Shown here piece by piece: positions 62,847 to 64,000 of a stretch of 64,000 bases of DNA. Source of the stretch: an uncultured Lachnospiraceae bacterium (GTDB lineage: Bacteria; Bacillota; Clostridia; Lachnospirales; Lachnospiraceae). Positions within the stretch are counted from its first letter, which is position 1. Every line of letters begins with the position of its first letter. The position numbers and the translations under genes are program-made. The stretch is from contig CADAKQ010000010.1 in assembly GCA_902788555.1 (NCBI GenBank), positions 1-64,000 on the forward strand, written 5' to 3'. Under the pieces are notes generated by a model, which saw nothing but the letters and a program-made list of their open reading frames with translations, searched no databases and was not told where the DNA came from.

Positions 62847-64000
62847 ATGGATAAAAGTGAAAATATGTCCAGACTTGAGGATATATGTGAGGGAGCATTA
62901 TATCAGGAGATTAAACAGTTAAAGGATGGAAAAAGTATAGTTATGGATATGGAAACGGAGAAACTATACTATAGAAAAGAACTTTCTGTTTATAATCTTG
63001 CCGTATTTGAATATATAAAGAATAATAAATGTAAGTGGCTTCCTGAAATTAAGGTTTTTTGGGAAGAAAATGATAAGCTCATATGTATTGAGGAATTTAT
63101 TCAAGGAAAAACTTTGGAAGAATACATTGATGAAAGACCGTCTTTTGAAGAAAGAAAAAGAGTCCTTCTTGACATATGTGATGGAATAATATTTTTACAT
63201 TCGGCAAATCCTCCAATAATTCACAGAGACATAAAAGCTTCCAATATAATGATAACAGATGATGGTATAGTTAAAATAATCGACTATGATGCTGCAAAAC
63301 AATTTCTTGAAAATAAAAGTAAGGATACTGTTTTGATGGGTACACAGGGGATTGCCGCACCTGAGCAGTATGGCTTCGGACAGTCTGATGAAAGAACAGA
63401 TATATATGCAATGGGCAAGCTGATAGAAAAGGTATTGCCTGATGTAAGGGAAGCTGAAAGGGTGGTTGTCAAGGCAACAAGAATAGAACCGGATTTAAGA
63501 TATGATGACATGTATCAGTTGAAAAAACAGATAGAAAAACTATGGGACCCTGCCATCAGTAAAAGTCTGCGCAGAAAAATGACCTTTGAAAATGTTATAA
63601 AAAGTAAAGCATTTAAACGGGGAACTGCTTTTTCTATCATAAGCATAGTTTTGATAATTTGCATTTCTTTTGGAATAAAGTTATTTAGAACATATATATA
63701 TCCGACTCAATTCATTTATAAGCCTGCATATGAGCGCGGAGTAAAAGCTATGGAAAATGAGGATTACGAAGCGGCGATTGATGAGTTTTCATTATGTGAG
63801 GGTTATAAGGATAGTGATGAGCTTGTCAAAGAATGCAATGACTATATAATGTACGAAAATTACAAAAAAAGTGCAGAGAAAAAAATAGAGACTTTTTGGT
63901 TGACATATAGTACGGATGATGAAGCAGCAGCAATAACTGCATGCAAATTAGTTTCATTATATGAGGATACCGGAGAAGGAGAAGAGATGCTTCAGTCATT
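62847..64000 (+). CDS. Membrane Ser/Thr protein kinase, 3' partial
   Basis: 384 codons before the window end, no stop seen. The kinase domain (about 12-235) has HRDIKASN (His126-Asn133), DYD in place of DFG (146-148) and APEQY (171-175). The glycine-rich loop is not recognisable and Lys44 is the only candidate for the ATP lysine. Juxtamembrane region, one helix (about 260-278), then an extracytoplasmic TPR-like part (YERGVKAMENEDYEAAIDEF). GGGGAG precedes the ATG. The divergent HTH gene is its likely partner. Confidence 0.85.
   Translation, partial: MDKSENMSRLEDICEGALYQEIKQLKDGKSIVMDMETEKLYYRKELSVYNLAVFEYIKNNKCKWLPEIKVFWEENDKLICIEEFIQGKTLEEYIDERPSFEERKRVLLDICDGIIFLHSANPPIIHRDIKASNIMITDDGIVKIIDYDAAKQFLENKSKDTVLMGTQGIAAPEQYGFGQSDERTDIYAMGKLIEKVLPDVREAERVVVKATRIEPDLRYDDMYQLKKQIEKLWDPAISKSLRRKMTFENVIKSKAFKRGTAFSIISIVLIICISFGIKLFRTYIYPTQFIYKPAYERGVKAMENEDYEAAIDEFSLCEGYKDSDELVKECNDYIMYENYKKSAEKKIETFWLTYSTDDEAAAITACKLVSLYEDTGEGEEMLQS

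Noticed and set aside
1-64000. tRNA or rRNA genes
   Set aside because: I saw no tRNA-like T-arm GGTTCGAATCC plus CCA context nor rRNA segments; the repeat units at 5.2 kb have only a superficial cloverleaf look.

Overview
The window is a low-GC, AGA/ATA-codon-rich chromosome segment of an anaerobic Firmicute, most likely a member of the Lachnospiraceae (Clostridia). Pointers are the oxygen-defence set (class A flavodiiron protein, reverse rubrerythrin, rubredoxin), a four-subunit 2-oxoacid:ferredoxin oxidoreductase, the GlgC/GlgD pair, SpoVG, HprK with a Crh-type HPr, and strong AGGAGG-type ribosome sites. The genus cannot be decided from the sequence alone. Nearly everything is housekeeping; the accessory material lies at the two ends and in repeats between genes.

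Layout. 0-1.5 kb: the C-terminal end of a probable polymorphic toxin, its likely immunity gene and a short proline-rich remnant. 1.7-7.8 kb: aroA, a flavodiiron protein, a short-chain dehydrogenase, a 320-bp array of structured repeats, a DUF4143-type ATPase and a PF06541 membrane protein. 8-17.3 kb: two paralogous MoxR/DUF58 operons (the first with two VWA proteins and a TPR protein) separated by degV. 17.4-24 kb: a DHH phosphoesterase divergent from an LTA-synthase-like / GT-C-like / DUF3137 operon, then a ZIP transporter. 24-31.6 kb: 2-oxoacid:ferredoxin oxidoreductase (gamma-delta-alpha-beta), two unknown membrane-anchored proteins and a YbhJ-like aconitase-family hydratase. 31.6-36.4 kb: NfeD plus an SPFH protein, glgC-glgD and spoVG. 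36.5-41.4 kb: hprK, a ROK glucokinase, murB-rapZ-whiA-crh. 41.5-44.3 kb: a large Sel1-repeat protein. 44.3-48.4 kb: an FMN riboswitch with ribD-ribE-ribBA-ribH, interrupted by two related palindromic elements. 48.4-53.5 kb: a degenerate LytS-like kinase, a DUF1189-like membrane protein, CYTH, DJ-1/PfpI and murF. 53.6-58.5 kb: reverse rubrerythrin, rubredoxin, a histone-H1-like protein, proC, GDPD and clpX. 58.6-60.4 kb: a second structured-repeat locus and three minus-strand genes for Asn-rich and Cys/Gly-rich proteins. 60.5-64 kb: hipBA and an HTH gene divergent from a membrane Ser/Thr kinase cut by the window end.

How the genes work together. HprK, the Crh-like protein (Glu at position 15, Ser46 kept) and the ROK glucokinase form a carbon-status module next to glycogen synthesis (GlgC/D). 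The riboflavin genes supply flavin used by, among others, the flavodiiron protein. MurB, MurF, RapZ and WhiA concern the cell wall and division.

The most unusual signals are non-coding. (1) A family of repeats that fold as a helix with a tandem GA/GA internal loop closing two hairpins, with compensatory changes between copies, lies at 5.2-5.5 kb and, on the opposite strand, at 58.6-58.7 kb. (2) A family of palindromic elements has a shared core but locus-specific 26-27-nt arms: two lie in opposite orientation on either side of ribD-ribE, and a short member lies upstream of glgC.
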